Made by a program: the position numbers and the translations under genes. Under the pieces are notes generated by a model. That model saw nothing but the letters and a program-made list of their open reading frames with translations, had not been told where the DNA came from and did no database searches. DNA of 6,138 nt, taken from the NCBI GenBank assembly GCA_030838815.1, contig JAUZEX010000299.1, positions 1-6,138 of the forward strand. Direction: 5' to 3'. The stretch is from Actinomycetota bacterium (GTDB taxonomy: Bacteria > Actinomycetota > Acidimicrobiia > IMCC26256 > BP-133). Below, piece by piece: positions 5,104 through 6,138 of this stretch (the stretch's first letter is position 1; each line of letters starts with the position of its first letter).

Positions 5104-5122
5104 TATATCGAGTCGATATACT
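5104..5122 (+). promoter_or_regulatory. PadR operator overlapping the padR -10 element
   Basis: TATATCGAGTCGATATA (5104-5120) is a perfect 17-bp palindrome centred on G5112, and its A/T content stands out against very GC-rich surroundings. TATACT (5117-5122), a 5/6 match to the consensus -10, overlaps its right arm. RNA would start near 5129, about 31 nt before the ATG at 5160. PadR-family dimers commonly bind palindromes in their own promoters, so autorepression of padR-ino1 is the likeliest reading. A TTGACT at 5068-5073 is too far from TATACT to be its -35. Confidence 0.72.
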
Positions 5123-5159
5123 GAAGTTGTCCGTAGCGGAACGACACCCCCTGAGGCAG

Positions 5160-5837
5160 ATGCTCGAACTGGCGATCCTGGGGCTCCTGAAGGAGCTCCC
5201 CCTCCACGGCTACGAGCTGAAGAAGCGGCTCAACGACACGCTCGGCCACGTCTGGGGCGTCTCGTACGGGTCGCTCTATCCAGCGCTGGCCCGGCTGGAG
5301 CGCATGGGCGCCATCGAGGTCGTCGACCCGCCGGCCGCGGCCCCGATGGTGATTCCGGCCACCGGCTCGATCGCCGGGGAGGCCGCCGCCGCCCGGCTCC
5401 GCCGACCCCTCCGCCGCTCCGGCCGTACCCGCAAGGCCTACCGCATCGCGTCGGCGGGCCAGACCCTGTTCTCCGAACTGCTCCGCGCCGACCCCGCCCC
5501 GGGCACCGACGAGAACCGGGCCTTCGCCCTCAAGCTCGCCTTCTGCCGCCACCTCGACCCGCCGGCCCGGCTGGAGATCCTCCAGCGCCGGCGGGACCAG
5601 CTGGCCGAGAAGCTCGCCCGTGGCCGCCAGGCGCTCGCCGCCGCCCGGGCGGGCCGGGGCTCTGGCCCGGGGGACACCCCCGGTCCCCGGGGCCCCGACC
5701 GCTACACCCGTGCCCTCATCGAGCACGAGACCACGACCGCCGAGCGCGATCTCGAGTGGGTCGACTCGCTCATCGCCGCCGAGCGCGGCCCCATTGATGC
5801 TGGAGACAGCATGACCCTGCAAGGGAGGACCACGTGA
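5160..5837 (+). CDS. PadR-family transcriptional regulator
   Basis: A 225-residue winged-helix repressor. The DNA-binding domain is unmistakable: MLELAILGLLKELPLHGYELKKRL (1-24), then VSYGSLYPALARLERMGAIEVV (34-55), where SYGSLYPAL is the recognition-helix signature. The wing's second strand, RKAYRIASAG (91-100), is separated from the first by an Ala/Arg/Pro-rich insert of about 33 residues (56-88). The C-terminal region (115-210), with ENRAFALKLAFCRHLDPPARLEILQRRRDQLAEKLA and a later helix around RYTRALIEHETTTAERDLEWVDSLI, is the dimerisation domain. It is interrupted by a Gly/Pro-rich loop (164-180). I chose ATG 5160: family members begin MLELAILGLL, and the GTG at 5097 lies upstream of the operator and -10. 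GAGG 3 nt upstream is a weak ribosome site. It overlaps ino1 as GTGA, and the same pair occurs in mycobacteria (Rv0047c-Rv0046c). Effector unknown. Confidence 0.93.
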   Translation: MLELAILGLLKELPLHGYELKKRLNDTLGHVWGVSYGSLYPALARLERMGAIEVVDPPAAAPMVIPATGSIAGEAAAARLRRPLRRSGRTRKAYRIASAGQTLFSELLRADPAPGTDENRAFALKLAFCRHLDPPARLEILQRRRDQLAEKLARGRQALAAARAGRGSGPGDTPGPRGPDRYTRALIEHETTTAERDLEWVDSLIAAERGPIDAGDSMTLQGRTT

Positions 5838-6138
5838 GCCGAAGGATCCGCGTCGCCATCGCCGGCGTCGGGAACTGCGCCAGCAGCCTCGTCCAAGGCA
5901 TCGAGTACTACCGCGACGCCCACCCCGGCGACAGCGTCCCCGGCCTCATGCACGTGGAGCTGGGCGGCTACCACGTCTCGGACGTGGAGTTCGTCTGCGC
6001 CTGCGACGTCGACAACACCAAGGTCGGCGAAGACCTCGGCAAGGCCATCTACCGGGGCCAGAACAACACGATCCGCTTCGCCGAGGTCGGCGACCTGGGG
6101 ATCGAGGTGCTGCGGGGCCCGACCCTCGACGGGTGGGG
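5834..6138 (+). CDS. ino1: Inositol-3-phosphate synthase, N-terminal part (runs off the right edge)
   Basis: Converts glucose 6-phosphate to 1D-myo-inositol 3-phosphate with NAD+ as a bound cofactor. In actinobacteria this feeds phosphatidylinositol and, where present, mycothiol. About 101 codons are visible. The NAD-binding Rossmann motif is IRVAIAGVGNCASSLVQGIEYY (residues 5-26). It is followed by VPGLMHVELGGYHVSDVEFVCACDVDNTKVGEDLGKAI and QNNTIRF, ending in RGPTLDGW, closely matching the mycobacterial Ino1 N-terminus as I recall it. The start is GTG at 5834, with GGGAGG 5 nt upstream, and overlaps the padR stop by four bases (GTGA), so the two are co-transcribed. Compared with the M. tuberculosis protein it lacks an N-terminal extension of about ten residues. 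Catalytic residues lie beyond the window. Confidence 0.97.
   Translation, partial: MSRRIRVAIAGVGNCASSLVQGIEYYRDAHPGDSVPGLMHVELGGYHVSDVEFVCACDVDNTKVGEDLGKAIYRGQNNTIRFAEVGDLGIEVLRGPTLDGW

Noticed and set aside
5097..5159. GTG start giving PadR 21 extra residues
   Set aside because: It lies upstream of the likely -10 and would place the operator inside the coding sequence; PadR homologues begin at MLELAILGLL.
4362..5822. 486-codon minus-strand frame spanning padR, the regulatory gap, DUF5318 and the zinc-ribbon gene
   Set aside because: It crosses several real genes and their promoters, is low-complexity, and shows no domain.
1..6138. tRNA, rRNA, CRISPR, insertion sequence or phage gene
   Set aside because: No clover-leaf with conserved TTC arm, no regularly spaced long repeats, no transposase or integrase and no terminal inverted repeats were seen.

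Overview
This is a GC-rich (roughly 70%) chromosomal window from an actinobacterium. The evidence is the actinobacterial rpsF-ssb-rplI-dnaB replication/ribosome block, a DUF5318-type protein found in Actinobacteria, and an actinobacterial-type PadR + inositol-phosphate synthase (ino1) pair. From memory, gene order and orientation resemble the mycobacterial near-origin region running from ino1 through padR, the DUF5318 gene and rpsF to dnaB. The middle of the window differs from that region. A deep-branching lineage such as Acidimicrobiia is my guess, not something I can prove from the sequence.

Left block (1-1980, minus strand): reading leftwards, rpsF (S6), ssb, rplI (L9), then dnaB, which runs off the left edge. 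Only 22 nt separate ssb from rplI, so rpsR (S18), which normally sits there, is absent. The 174-nt rplI-dnaB gap is not empty. It holds a candidate promoter, a near-perfect LexA/SOS box over its start point, and DnaA-box-like repeats. Upstream of rpsF, two perfect hairpins abut each other just before the ribosome binding site.

Middle block (2139-4362, minus strand): a tight three-gene cassette of panB (pantothenate synthesis), a membrane-anchored DUF192 protein and a class I SAM-dependent methyltransferase. Stop and start codons overlap at both junctions. It occupies the place where mycobacteria carry ponA1 and neighbours. A tiny zinc-ribbon gene (4448-4618, plus) diverges from panB.

Right block (4631-6138): the DUF5318 gene (minus) has a strong -10 placed so that its mRNA would be leaderless. 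Divergent from it, padR and ino1 (plus) form an operon with a GTGA overlap. A perfect 17-bp palindrome overlaps the presumed padR -10, suggesting PadR autorepression and thereby control of inositol-phosphate synthesis. There are no tRNAs, rRNAs, IS elements or CRISPR arrays. I see no previously unknown multi-gene system. The most useful novelties are regulatory: the SOS box at dnaB, the PadR operator and the rpsF leader. The loss of rpsR from its operon is the other.
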